NCBI GenBank assembly: GCA_964400125.1
Contig: CAYNSR010000003.1
Location: forward strand, 1-64,000
Source: Micavibrio sp964400125
GTDB lineage: Bacteria; Pseudomonadota; Alphaproteobacteria; Micavibrionales; Micavibrionaceae
DNA length: 64,000 nucleotides
Direction of reading: 5' to 3'
Shown: one piece after another, positions 16,461 through 24,277 of the stretch
Layout of the letters: every line of letters starts with the position of its first letter
Position numbering within the stretch: position 1 is the first letter of the stretch
The notes under the pieces: generated by a model
Database searches by the model: none
Seen by the model: only the letters and a program-made list of their open reading frames with translations
Told to the model about the DNA's origin: nothing
Program-made: the position numbers and the translations under genes

Positions 16461-17519
16461 ATGAGTGTTTATTTCTGCCTCGACGATCTGATCGAATCCA
16501 TTCTGGCCGAGCCGGACCAGCCCGTTCGCATGGATGCTTTCGTCCCTGTAAAAACCGTTATTCCCGCTTGTGGTGGATTTCGTGACGATGCCATCATGCT
16601 CTCGAGTCAACCTAACATTCTGGACCTGAACGAACTGCCGGGCGTGCATCAGCTTGCCGGACTGCTCAACGAGGTTCCTCTGTATCAGATCAACATGGAG
16701 TTGTTGCTCGACCGTGCGCTTGAGGAACGTCACCATAACAATCTGGTGGCAAAGGCGCTGGAGCAGGCCTTCGAAAAACAACCTTTGCCCAACACCTTGA
16801 AAAAAGGCGACGGCACCTTGCGCGATGCGCTGGACGGCAGCCTCCTGCACCCGATGCTCGGGCATCTGGACCGGGTGACACTGGCGAAAATATACATTAA
16901 TTTCATGCGCGCCCTGCCGCATGGACACGACGAATTTTCCTTTGAAAAATACATTCTCGGAACGCAAATGGCACCGTTTGGCGCGTTATTCAGCGGCGTT
17001 GTCTGCGGCGAAACCGGAAAGGTCCGCGGCGACATCCTGATCGGATTCGGGCAAAGGGTCGATTTCGACTCCCGCCGTCATCCGGAGAACTACGTCGAAA
17101 ACGGGCGGGCGCAAGCCACGCTGATGCGGATCTACGAAAAAAACGAATTGCTCTGGGCCTGGCTGGAAGCCGACCATTACCAGATGCGCCGTTGTTTCGA
17201 TATCGACCGGATGCTGACGCTCAAAGGTTTGCCACGCATCCCGAACTGGACGCGCAGCGACGTTTTCCGCTGCCTTGAAAAAGAAGCCATGAAGCAGGTT
17301 TTTGCCGCCCGCCTGATTGCGGAAGATCCGCGCCTTACCCTGCTGCCGCGCCAGAACGCTATCCGTAAAAGCGTGGAATCCTGCGCACAGGGACAAATTG
17401 ATGAGGGACTCCAGCAATTGCTGGGTCAGATTCTAACCGCCGGAACGCCCTATTCCGGGGCCGCCGCCCGCTTTTACAGCCGGGCGACGGAACGCGCCCG
17501 GGAAGCGAAGACGCTTTAG
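16461..17519 (+). CDS. Hypothetical protein downstream of pheT
   Basis: A 352-residue protein that I do not recognise. It has no signal peptide or membrane helices. The composition is ordinary and soluble, with mostly helical segments (LLLDRALEERHHNNLVAKAL, DVFRCLEKEAMKQVFAARLI) and a central region around GDILIGFGQRVDFDSRRHPE. No catalytic motif stands out. It begins 13 bases after pheT and is probably co-transcribed. Its stop overlaps the convergent fadD stop by a few bases. GC and codon use resemble the neighbours, so it looks like a native lineage-specific gene. Confidence 0.75.
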   Translation: MSVYFCLDDLIESILAEPDQPVRMDAFVPVKTVIPACGGFRDDAIMLSSQPNILDLNELPGVHQLAGLLNEVPLYQINMELLLDRALEERHHNNLVAKALEQAFEKQPLPNTLKKGDGTLRDALDGSLLHPMLGHLDRVTLAKIYINFMRALPHGHDEFSFEKYILGTQMAPFGALFSGVVCGETGKVRGDILIGFGQRVDFDSRRHPENYVENGRAQATLMRIYEKNELLWAWLEADHYQMRRCFDIDRMLTLKGLPRIPNWTRSDVFRCLEKEAMKQVFAARLIAEDPRLTLLPRQNAIRKSVESCAQGQIDEGLQQLLGQILTAGTPYSGAAARFYSRATERAREAKTL

Positions 17520-19219
17520 GATTCTCCGGCGGCCTTCGCCATCTCTTCGGCCAGAATATCCTTGCGGGATAATTTTCCGATCATGGTTTTCGGCAGAGGC
17601 CGGTCGCGAATCTCGATGCTGCGCGGCATTTCCATTCTGGATATCTTGTCTTCCAGAAACGCTTTTAGCTCTGCCTCGTTCACCGTCATCCCGGCCTTCG
17701 GCTTTACCCAGGCCTTGACCACCTCGCCGCGCGCATCATCGGGAAGGCCCGCAACAATGCACTCCTCGACCGCAGGATGCAGATAGATCACCTCTTCGAC
17801 GTTACGCGGATAGACCTTGTAACCATTGGTGATAATCATATCCTTTATACGATCGACAATATAAAAATAACCGTCCGGGTCCATAATGGCGATATCACCC
17901 GTATGCAGGCGACCATCAATCATCACGTTTTCCGTTTCCTCTTTTTTATTATAATACCCCTTCATAACCTGCGGTCCGCGGGCGCAAAGCTCGCCTCGTT
18001 CGCCCGTCGGCATCGGTGTATGGTGGTCTTCGGTGCTGATGATTTCAATCACCGTTGACGGCAATGGCAACCCGATAGACCCGGCCCGGTTTTCTCCTGC
18101 AACCGGATTACAGCACAATACAGGCGAAGCTTCTGTCAGGCCGTAACCTTCGACCACGACACAGCCGGTAACGTCTTCGAATTTCTTTTTGACCTCCACC
18201 GGCAATGGCGCACCGCCGGAAATGCAAAAACGTACCGATGTCAGATCGTATTCACCAATATTTCTGTGATTGTTGATCGCATTGTAGATCGCCGGGACCG
18301 CCGGGAACAATGTCGGTTTCTTCCTGTGAATCAATTTCAGGGTTGCATCCAGTTCAAAACGCGGGAGAGCAATAATTTCAAACCCGCCATAGACGCTCAT
18401 ATTCATGACCGCCGTCATGGCGAACACATGGAAGAACGGCAGAACCCCGAGCATCTTTTCCTGCCCGAATTCTCCCTGCCCCAGCCACAATATTGCCTGT
18501 TCGGTATTGGCGACGATATTGGCATGGGTCAGCATGGCCCCCTTCGGCACACCCGTCGTGCCCCCGGTATATTGCAAAACGGCAATGTCTTCCGCCGGGT
18601 CGATTGCAACTGGCGACGGCTTGCCGTCATTGACGATCAGGTCGTGAAACCAGACGATCCGGGATTCCGCCGGGTCGATGCGGGCAATGTCTTTTTTTCT
18701 GGCAACCGCGAACAACATGTTTTTTGGAAATGGCAAAAGATCGGTAAACCGGGCCACGACGACCTTCTTCAGCCGCACATCTCCGGCCAGAAGTTCCGCA
18801 ACCTTGTCGCACAACATCGTCAGATTCAGCGTCACAAGGATATCGGTCTCGCTGTCTTCAATCTGGTGGCGCAATTCACTGACGGAATAAAGCGGATTAT
18901 AATTCACTACCGTACCGCCCACTTTGAGAATGGCGTAATAGGCAATCAGGAAAGTGGGCGTATTTGCCAGAAACAGCCCCACTTTTACGCCCTTGCCGAC
19001 ACCCAACCCCTGCAGGCCCGCAGCCATATGATCCACCAGTCCACCGATTTCAGCCCAGGTGTATTTGCGGTCGAGAAAATCAAAGGCCGGGCGTGCGCCA
19101 TGAGTCCGGACCGTGCGCTCCAGCATATCCGCAACGGGCATAACCGGCAGGTCCACCGCCCAATCCACCCCGGCAGGATAGGATTGCACCCATGGGTAAT
19201 GCGAATTTGTCTGTACCAT
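17516..19219 (-). CDS. fadD: Long-chain fatty acid-CoA ligase
   Basis: A 567-residue AMP-forming ligase that activates fatty acids to acyl-CoA. The ATP-binding P-loop-like motif reads LQYTGGTTGVPKGAMLTHAN (about residues 205-225). The second motif is VVEGYGLTEASPVLCCNP. The hinge and C-terminal domain are clear (DPDGYFYIVDRIKDMIITNG and YKVYPRNVEE), and the catalytic Lys lies in KTMIGKLSRKDI. ATG 19219 is chosen for the GAGGGGA ribosome site; the frame is open upstream. It is monocistronic, converging with the pheT-side genes. Other AMP-dependent acyl ligases are possible, but length and motifs favour FadD. Confidence 0.92.
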   Translation of the reverse strand: MVQTNSHYPWVQSYPAGVDWAVDLPVMPVADMLERTVRTHGARPAFDFLDRKYTWAEIGGLVDHMAAGLQGLGVGKGVKVGLFLANTPTFLIAYYAILKVGGTVVNYNPLYSVSELRHQIEDSETDILVTLNLTMLCDKVAELLAGDVRLKKVVVARFTDLLPFPKNMLFAVARKKDIARIDPAESRIVWFHDLIVNDGKPSPVAIDPAEDIAVLQYTGGTTGVPKGAMLTHANIVANTEQAILWLGQGEFGQEKMLGVLPFFHVFAMTAVMNMSVYGGFEIIALPRFELDATLKLIHRKKPTLFPAVPAIYNAINNHRNIGEYDLTSVRFCISGGAPLPVEVKKKFEDVTGCVVVEGYGLTEASPVLCCNPVAGENRAGSIGLPLPSTVIEIISTEDHHTPMPTGERGELCARGPQVMKGYYNKKEETENVMIDGRLHTGDIAIMDPDGYFYIVDRIKDMIITNGYKVYPRNVEEVIYLHPAVEECIVAGLPDDARGEVVKAWVKPKAGMTVNEAELKAFLEDKISRMEMPRSIEIRDRPLPKTMIGKLSRKDILAEEMAKAAGES

Positions 19220-19487
19220 AATATCCCCTCTGGCGTGTGCGGCGCACAATGGATTCTTCCCCGGATCATTAGGCAGTGTAAGCGAATTGGCGCGATTGCG
19301 CCATGCCAATGCAACCTGAGGCCAAGAGCCTCGTACATCAGTATATCATTATATCAGAACTTACTTAAGTGCTGTGCCGCAACGCTTTTTGCTGGATTCT
19401 ATAAAAAATTTCCGGCATCCTTCTCAAGGGTTTGTGTTTTTATTTTTTGGTTTTTTCATGAGTTCTTTTTGTCAAAACGCGGTCCAG

Positions 19488-20021
19488 ATGACCCAGAAAA
19501 ACGGCGCACGCGAAGAAGCGGACATGCCTGTCCGGGCAAAGCTGAAATGGTTCAACGGCCCGAAGGGTTTCGGCTTTGTCGTTCCCGACGGCGAGGATAT
19601 CGACGCCTTCCTTCATATTACAACCCTGCAACGGGCGGGAATCAACGCCATCGGCGACGGGGCCGACGTCATGTGCTGCATACAGCGCGGCCCCAAAGGG
19701 GCTATGGTCACGGAAATCACACAGATTTTGAATTTCGGAATTCTGTCCGACGCTCTGATCGCCCAGATTGCCCCCCCTATGAACAGCAACAGCAACGACC
19801 GCGCCGAACAGATTGCCGAGATGACTGGCATGGTGAAATGGTTCAAGGCCGACAAGGGGTTCGGGTTTGTGGTCCCCGAAGATGGCGGCAAGGATGTCTT
19901 CATCCACAGGGCCTGCCTCGACAAATGCAACATCCCCTCTTTGGACACCGGGCAGAAAGTGCGCATGTGCGTCCGCACCGTCGCCAAGGGTCGCGAAGCC
20001 GTGGATGTGGCATTGATCTGA
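19488..20021 (+). CDS. Two-domain cold-shock protein
   Basis: About 177 residues with two cold-shock (S1/OB-fold) domains. Domain 1 is RAKLKWFNGPKGFGFVVPDG, then DAFLHITTL. Domain 2 is TGMVKWFKADKGFGFVVPED, then KDVFIHRACL. Both keep the RNP1-like KGFGFV, and domain 2 the RNP2-like VFIH. Domain 1 has FLH in place of VFVH. Double-domain Csp proteins are typical of alphaproteobacteria and bind single-stranded RNA or DNA. The start is uncertain: ATGs at 19458, 19488 and 19524 are all in frame and none has a strong ribosome site; 19488 is a compromise. The upstream AT-rich stretch (19338-19365) contains TATATC and TATCAT, promoter-like sequences. Confidence 0.85.
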   Translation: MTQKNGAREEADMPVRAKLKWFNGPKGFGFVVPDGEDIDAFLHITTLQRAGINAIGDGADVMCCIQRGPKGAMVTEITQILNFGILSDALIAQIAPPMNSNSNDRAEQIAEMTGMVKWFKADKGFGFVVPEDGGKDVFIHRACLDKCNIPSLDTGQKVRMCVRTVAKGREAVDVALI

Positions 20022-20064
20022 CATCCCCCCACCCGCAGAAACATGAACGCGCCTGAAAAAGAAA

Positions 20065-20095
20065 AACGGGCCAGCCCTGAAAAAGGCAGCCCGTT
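20065..20095 (-). terminator. Terminator of gcrA
   Basis: AACGGGC (20065-20071) pairs with GCCCGTT (20089-20095), with extra GCC/GGC pairing inside. On the minus strand it is followed by a run of T residues interrupted by one C (20055-20064), so it terminates gcrA 34 bases after its stop. The plus-strand side lacks a comparable T-run, so it is a weaker candidate for the cold-shock gene. Confidence 0.75.
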
Positions 20096-20129
20096 CATAG
20101 TTTGTGGATCACAACGATAAACCTGTTTT

Positions 20130-20621
20130 CTAGGCGGATGCACCAGCCTCTTTTAAATCATCTTCATATTCTGGACTATGCGGGCGTTCGAATTCTTCCG
20201 GCGTCAGGATGCGCGAACGGCTGGGTGCCTGATAGGCAGCCTTGGCATGATCGTCGCAATAGGGCAGCCCCGGAACGCATTCATCACCACAGAAAAAGAA
20301 GCCCGGTTCCTGCGGGTCGCCGTGCGGCCAGCGGCACATACGCTCTTTCAACTGGACCATCTGCACACCCTCGCCCTTATTCTTGAGCGTTTTGGATACA
20401 ACGGCCACTTTCTTTTCTTCAACAACCCGGATGACCGGGGCGGGCTTTTTGTTGTTTTGCTGGATCGGGGAAACCCTGTTCGACAGTTTCAGGCGATGCG
20501 CCTTGCCAATCACGGCATTGCGGGTCAACCCCCCGCCCAGAGCCTTTGCGATTTCGGCGGCAGATTTACCTTCGCCCCACAGCCTTTTCAGAAGAGCGAC
20601 ACGCTCGTCAGTCCAGCTCAT
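20130..20621 (-). CDS. gcrA: GcrA cell-cycle regulator
   Basis: A 163-residue alphaproteobacterial transcription factor. The N-terminal helix-turn-helix (MSWTDERVALLKRLWGEGKS, then AAEIAKALGGGLTRNAVIGK) binds DNA at GANTC sites methylated by CcrM. The C-terminal part (RMCRWPHGDPQEPGFFFCGD to LPYCDDHAKAAY) carries Cys/His residues and is the region reported to contact sigma-70. In Caulobacter, GcrA activates cell-division and DNA-replication genes and alternates with CtrA. GGAGGA lies seven bases before the ATG. The region upstream holds GANTC sites, a DnaA box and palindromes, consistent with the known DnaA-to-GcrA circuit. It is transcribed alone, downstream of era. Confidence 0.97.
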   Translation of the reverse strand: MSWTDERVALLKRLWGEGKSAAEIAKALGGGLTRNAVIGKAHRLKLSNRVSPIQQNNKKPAPVIRVVEEKKVAVVSKTLKNKGEGVQMVQLKERMCRWPHGDPQEPGFFFCGDECVPGLPYCDDHAKAAYQAPSRSRILTPEEFERPHSPEYEDDLKEAGASA

Positions 20622-20640
20622 TAAATATCCTCCGCTTTAC

Positions 20641-20774
20641 GATTCACAGTGTCTGATCGGCATAAAACCAACCGACCCGCAAATATTTCGTTCATCACTG
20701 TGATATGGAGGACACTATCAGTGTCGCGAATCGCTGCCTAGAGTCGCGCAGGAGTCAAGATTCTCTTATCCACA
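20641..20774 (-). promoter_or_regulatory. gcrA regulatory region: DnaA box, GANTC cluster, palindromes
   Basis: Five GANTC sites start at 20641, 20728, 20741, 20752 and 20759; four lie within 36 bp. A perfect DnaA box TTATCCACA is at 20766-20774. Two perfect palindromes lie nearer the gene: ATCACTGTGAT (20694-20704) and GACACT-ATC-AGTGTC (20711-20725). On the minus strand TTGACT (part of a GANTC) could be a -35, but no clear -10 is seen at the right spacing. The sequences are seen; their function is inferred from Caulobacter. Confidence 0.7.
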
Positions 20775-20846
20775 AAAAACCGGAAGTTTCGATTTTCAGG
20801 TTCTGCGCGCCGTAAAATCGTATGTTTGCAAAACCAATATGCCGTA

Positions 20847-21776
20847 TCAGGCCTTGTGATCGAGACCCCAGACGGAATAACGCTCGGGATCGTCCATCCA
20901 GTTTTCGCGCACCCTCACGATCAGCGCCAGATGGACACGGCGTCCGAAAATTTTTTCCAGTTCCTCCCGCGAACGCTGTCCAATTTTTTTAATCTGTGCC
21001 CCGCCCTTGCCAAGGACAATCGGCTTGTGCGCCTCACGCGTGATATACACAACCTGCGACAATCGCACATCGCCGTTATCGAATTCTTCCCACGATTCTG
21101 TTTCAACCGTCATGCCATAGGGCAATTCATCGTGCAGCATGTGGAATATTTTTTCCCGCGTAATTTCCGCCGCCAGAAGCCGTGATGGCAGATCGGAAAT
21201 TTCATCTTCGGGGAACAGGTGCGTGCCTTCCGGCACATGCGCCGCCAGCCATTCCGCCAGATCTTCGACGCCACTTCCCTTCTCGGCAGAAATCATGAAA
21301 GTTGCAGCAAAATCATGCTTTTCATTCATCATTGCCGCCAACGGCAACAGTTTTTCTTTTGCCATCTGGTCGATTTTATTCAGGATCAGGATGACGGGTT
21401 TCTTTTCCCCCTCACCTTTCGCATGACGATTTAGTTTTTCAAGAATGATCTCCACATGCGCCGTCGGGTCCTTGCGGCTGGCGTCGACGATCAGGGCGGT
21501 GATATCTGCTTCCTGTTCGCCGTCCCACGCGGCGGCAACCATGGCGCGATCAAGACGGCGCTTGGCGGCGAAAATACCGGGCGTATCAACCAAGACCACC
21601 TGCGCCGCACCGCGCATCATGATTCCGCGCACCCGCATGCGGGTCGTCTGGACCTTGGCGGAAACAATCGTCACCTTGGCCCCGACCAGATGGTTAATCA
21701 GGGTCGATTTCCCCGCATTCGGCGCGCCGATAATGGCAACGTAACCGCAACGCGGCAATGCGGGGGTATGAGTCAT
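20847..21776 (-). CDS. era: GTPase Era
   Basis: A 309-residue ribosome-assembly GTPase that binds the 3' end of 16S rRNA. The G domain has G1 GAPNAGKST (about residues 17-25), G3 DTPG (VVLVDTPGIF) and G4 NKID (LILNKIDQM). The KH domain follows, with KPIVLGKGGAQIKKIGQRSR as its GxxG loop. Its ATG overlaps the rnc stop (ATGA), so the two are translationally coupled, as in most proteobacteria. Confidence 0.97.
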   Translation of the reverse strand: MTHTPALPRCGYVAIIGAPNAGKSTLINHLVGAKVTIVSAKVQTTRMRVRGIMMRGAAQVVLVDTPGIFAAKRRLDRAMVAAAWDGEQEADITALIVDASRKDPTAHVEIILEKLNRHAKGEGEKKPVILILNKIDQMAKEKLLPLAAMMNEKHDFAATFMISAEKGSGVEDLAEWLAAHVPEGTHLFPEDEISDLPSRLLAAEITREKIFHMLHDELPYGMTVETESWEEFDNGDVRLSQVVYITREAHKPIVLGKGGAQIKKIGQRSREELEKIFGRRVHLALIVRVRENWMDDPERYSVWGLDHKA

Positions 21777-22453
21777 TCCGGAATTCCTATCATTTTCATC
21801 AATTGCAGGGCCGCGGCCTTTTCGGCAGCCCTGCGCGACAACCCTGCGCCGGACACGGGATCAAACCCCGTGACCCGGACGCGGATGCGGAATACAGGCG
21901 CATGGTCCGGTCCGTCACGCGATTCAAGCGCGTATTCCGGCAACCCCAGACCGCGAGCCTGCGCCCATTCCTGCAACGCGGTTTTCGGATCCTGCGGCGG
22001 CTGGACCATAATATGCAAGGCATCCTTCCACAGGGCCGCGATCAGGGCGCGACACGGCTCCAACCCCCCGTCCAGATAGGCCGCGCCGATCAGCGCTTCC
22101 ATCACATCCCCTAAAATATTGTCGTTTTTCGCCCCACCAGCGGCACGTTCCCCGTCGGATAAATGTAAGACTTCGCCCAGACCGATCTGCCCGGCGATAA
22201 CGGCCAGCGTTGCCCCCGATACCAGCGCCGCATGACGGCGCGCCAGAGACCCTTCGCTTTCTTCGGGGAATTCCGCATACAGCAAATGCGCCAGCACCAG
22301 ACCAAGAACCCGGTCGCCGAGAAATTCCAGACGTTCGTAATCCCGGTCCGCCCCCGTGGAGGCATGGGTCAACGCATGGCGCAAATAATCACGATCACGG
22401 AAATGGTAACCGAAGCGGGATTCGAACACATCGAGCATCCCCGGATCACCCAT
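21773..22453 (-). CDS. rnc: Ribonuclease III
   Basis: A 226-residue double-strand-specific endoribonuclease that matures rRNA and processes mRNA. The signature DYERLEFLGDRVLGLVLAHL includes the catalytic Glu/Asp; the second acidic cluster is NILGDVMEALIGAAYLDGG. The C-terminal dsRNA-binding domain begins near PKTALQEWAQARGLGLPEY. ATG 22453 is chosen because the protein then starts just before the fold. The gene overlaps the lepB 3' end by eight bases and is coupled to era downstream. Confidence 0.96.
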   Translation of the reverse strand: MGDPGMLDVFESRFGYHFRDRDYLRHALTHASTGADRDYERLEFLGDRVLGLVLAHLLYAEFPEESEGSLARRHAALVSGATLAVIAGQIGLGEVLHLSDGERAAGGAKNDNILGDVMEALIGAAYLDGGLEPCRALIAALWKDALHIMVQPPQDPKTALQEWAQARGLGLPEYALESRDGPDHAPVFRIRVRVTGFDPVSGAGLSRRAAEKAAALQLMKMIGIPE

Positions 22454-23282
22454 TGTTTTTTTCGACCTTTGTGCCGTCCGGTTCCGGCGTTCCGGCAATC
22501 GGATTGATAATCTGGAAGAGGCGTTCATAACGGATCGACCACGGCCATTTCCAGACCTCATAAAGCTGTGCATGACCATTGGTAGAAAAGAAAATGAATG
22601 ATGCCCGGCCCACAATATTTTCGAACGGGATAAAACCGACCATGTTCTGGACCCGGCTGTCCTGCGAATTGTCACGGTTATCGCCCATTGCAAAATAATG
22701 CCCCTCCGGCACGATGAATTCCGGCGTATTGTCGAGAGGGCGGTCATCGGATTCTTCGTAGATCCTGTGCATGACTCCGTTGGGCAAAGTCTCCAGATAT
22801 TCCATCATCGTCGTGGTCACACCGTTTTCTTCAACCCGTTTCAGGCCAAACGGTTCACGGTGCACCATGCGATGGTTGATAAAAAGCCGCCCGTCAATCA
22901 CCCGGATAGTATCGCCCGGCAAGCCAACAATACGCTTGATGTAATCAATCCGCGGGTTGGTTGGCAGCTTGAAAACCACGACATCGCCGCGCTGCGGCTC
23001 TTTTGCGTTGATGCGCCCCTCAATCGGGAGGATACCGAAGGGGAAAGAATAGCGGCTATAACCATAAGCCGGTTTAGAGACAAAGAGATAATCCCCGACT
23101 TCCAGCGTCGGCTTCATCGACCCGGAAGGGATATTGAACGGCTCCAGCAACAAACTGCGCACAATCAACGCCAGAATGACGGCGATTACAGCCGTCCTGC
23201 CGAATTCCGACCATTCTTCCCGCGCGGTCAGGGGGGGCTGTTTTTCCTGGATATCGTTCTGCACTTTTGTCTCATCGATCAT
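22446..23282 (-). CDS. lepB: Signal peptidase I
   Basis: A 278-residue membrane-bound leader peptidase. One N-terminal membrane helix (TAVIAVILALIVRSLLL, about residues 27-43) is followed directly by the catalytic Ser box (FNIPSGSMKPTLEVGDYLFV). The catalytic Lys lies in RIDYIKRIVGLPGD. The last conserved box is MGDNRDNSQDSR. All residues of the Ser/Lys dyad are present. The start at 23282 is preceded by a poor ribosome site. It is part of the tight acpS-lepB-rnc-era run. Confidence 0.96.
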   Translation of the reverse strand: MIDETKVQNDIQEKQPPLTAREEWSEFGRTAVIAVILALIVRSLLLEPFNIPSGSMKPTLEVGDYLFVSKPAYGYSRYSFPFGILPIEGRINAKEPQRGDVVVFKLPTNPRIDYIKRIVGLPGDTIRVIDGRLFINHRMVHREPFGLKRVEENGVTTTMMEYLETLPNGVMHRIYEESDDRPLDNTPEFIVPEGHYFAMGDNRDNSQDSRVQNMVGFIPFENIVGRASFIFFSTNGHAQLYEVWKWPWSIRYERLFQIINPIAGTPEPDGTKVEKNNG

Positions 23283-23316
23283 GGCTAATGGTTTTAGCCA
23301 ATAAATCAGAAAATTG

Positions 23317-23718
23317 CTAGACGGCCTCGATAATAACATGAACGGCGGCGATGGGTGGCTCATCGGTCATGGTCACATGAAGAACCGGGTTTTTTCCTGC
23401 GGGAATCATGGATTGCAGGCGCTTTTGCGCCCCCCCGGTCAGTTTCAGGGTCGGGCAGCCAAGCGGGTCGTTGATAACGCCGATATCCTTCATGAAGACC
23501 CCTTGCGAAAACCCGGTGCCAAGCGCCTTGGAACAGGCCTCCTTGGCGGCAAAACGCTTGGCATAGGTGGCAATATGGGTTCCGGCGGAACGACGCCGTT
23601 CTGCCTTGGCGATTTCTTCGGCGGTGAAACAGCGCCGGATGAAGCGTTCGCCAAAGCGTTCAAGCGTTTTTTCTACCCGGCGAATGTCAATCAGGTCGCT
23701 GCCCGTGCCGATAATCAT
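23317..23718 (-). CDS. acpS: Holo-[acyl-carrier-protein] synthase
   Basis: A 133-residue phosphopantetheinyl transferase that loads ACP with 4'-phosphopantetheine from CoA. The N-terminal MIIGTGSDLIDIRRVEKTLE carries the metal-binding Asp; TYAKRFAAKEACSKALGTG carries the second catalytic region. Length is typical. The ATG overlaps the DUF2062 gene stop. lepB starts 34 bases downstream. The pdxJ gene that often precedes acpS in proteobacteria is replaced here by a DUF2062 gene. Confidence 0.95.
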   Translation of the reverse strand: MIIGTGSDLIDIRRVEKTLERFGERFIRRCFTAEEIAKAERRRSAGTHIATYAKRFAAKEACSKALGTGFSQGVFMKDIGVINDPLGCPTLKLTGGAQKRLQSMIPAGKNPVLHVTMTDEPPIAAVHVIIEAV

Positions 23719-24272
23719 GGCCGCCCCCTGCCCGCGATCCGCTCCTGCCGTTGTCGGTGATAAGCGCGATACATGACCCGGACTGGAAAATAAAAAATAC
23801 CATAGGCAACGGGTAGGAAAAGCGCCCCGCAAAACACCCCGCCCACCAGCATGGGCAAGAGAAGCTGCAACGGGTTCGCCAGCAGATAGCCCAGCGTCAA
23901 TGGCGCTTCCGGCAAAGTCATCACTGCGGCGTCGAAGAAAGTGAACAGATATTCACCCACTTGATAATCCAGCCAGAACAACACCGGAAACGTCCACGGA
24001 TTCCCGAAGGCGGTGCCGACAAACGCGGCAATCATGTTGGCGCGCAAGACCCATGACAGGAACAATGCCTGCGCGAAATGGGTCCCGAGCAGCGGACTGA
24101 AAGAAACGCTGGCCCCGATGGCAAGTCCGGCCGTGACCTGATGCGGCGACTGCGCCCGGCGGAAAATACGGTGGCGGAAATAACCCGCCGTCCGCTCCAG
24201 CCCCATGGACGGCCATACCGTTTCGCGCATTTTTTTTGTCAGACTCTGCGGGTTTTTACGTTTAAACAGCAT
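23715..24272 (-). CDS. DUF2062 membrane protein
   Basis: A 185-residue inner-membrane protein of the DUF2062 family. After a basic cytoplasmic N-terminus, SPHQVTAGLAIGASVSFSPL and LLGTHFAQALFLSWVLRANM form the conserved first part (about residues 45-85). GTAFGNPWTFPVLFWLDYQVG is the family signature, and two more hydrophobic segments follow. The function is unknown; it is widespread in alphaproteobacteria. ATG 24272 is chosen; a TTG three codons upstream is the alternative. It sits between rsh and acpS with minimal spacing, so probably belongs to the same transcript. Confidence 0.85.
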   Translation of the reverse strand: MLFKRKNPQSLTKKMRETVWPSMGLERTAGYFRHRIFRRAQSPHQVTAGLAIGASVSFSPLLGTHFAQALFLSWVLRANMIAAFVGTAFGNPWTFPVLFWLDYQVGEYLFTFFDAAVMTLPEAPLTLGYLLANPLQLLLPMLVGGVFCGALFLPVAYGIFYFPVRVMYRAYHRQRQERIAGRGRP

Positions 24273-24277
24273 GAAAA

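Noticed and set aside
19374..19487. Longer N-terminus for the cold-shock protein starting at 19374
   Set aside because: The extra residues are hydrophobic and unlike cold-shock proteins, and the stretch is AT-rich promoter-like DNA without a ribosome site.
18266..20056. 596-codon plus-strand frame antisense to fadD and through the cold-shock gene
   Set aside because: A shadow of real genes in other frames; no domain, and fadD and csp are clearly coding.
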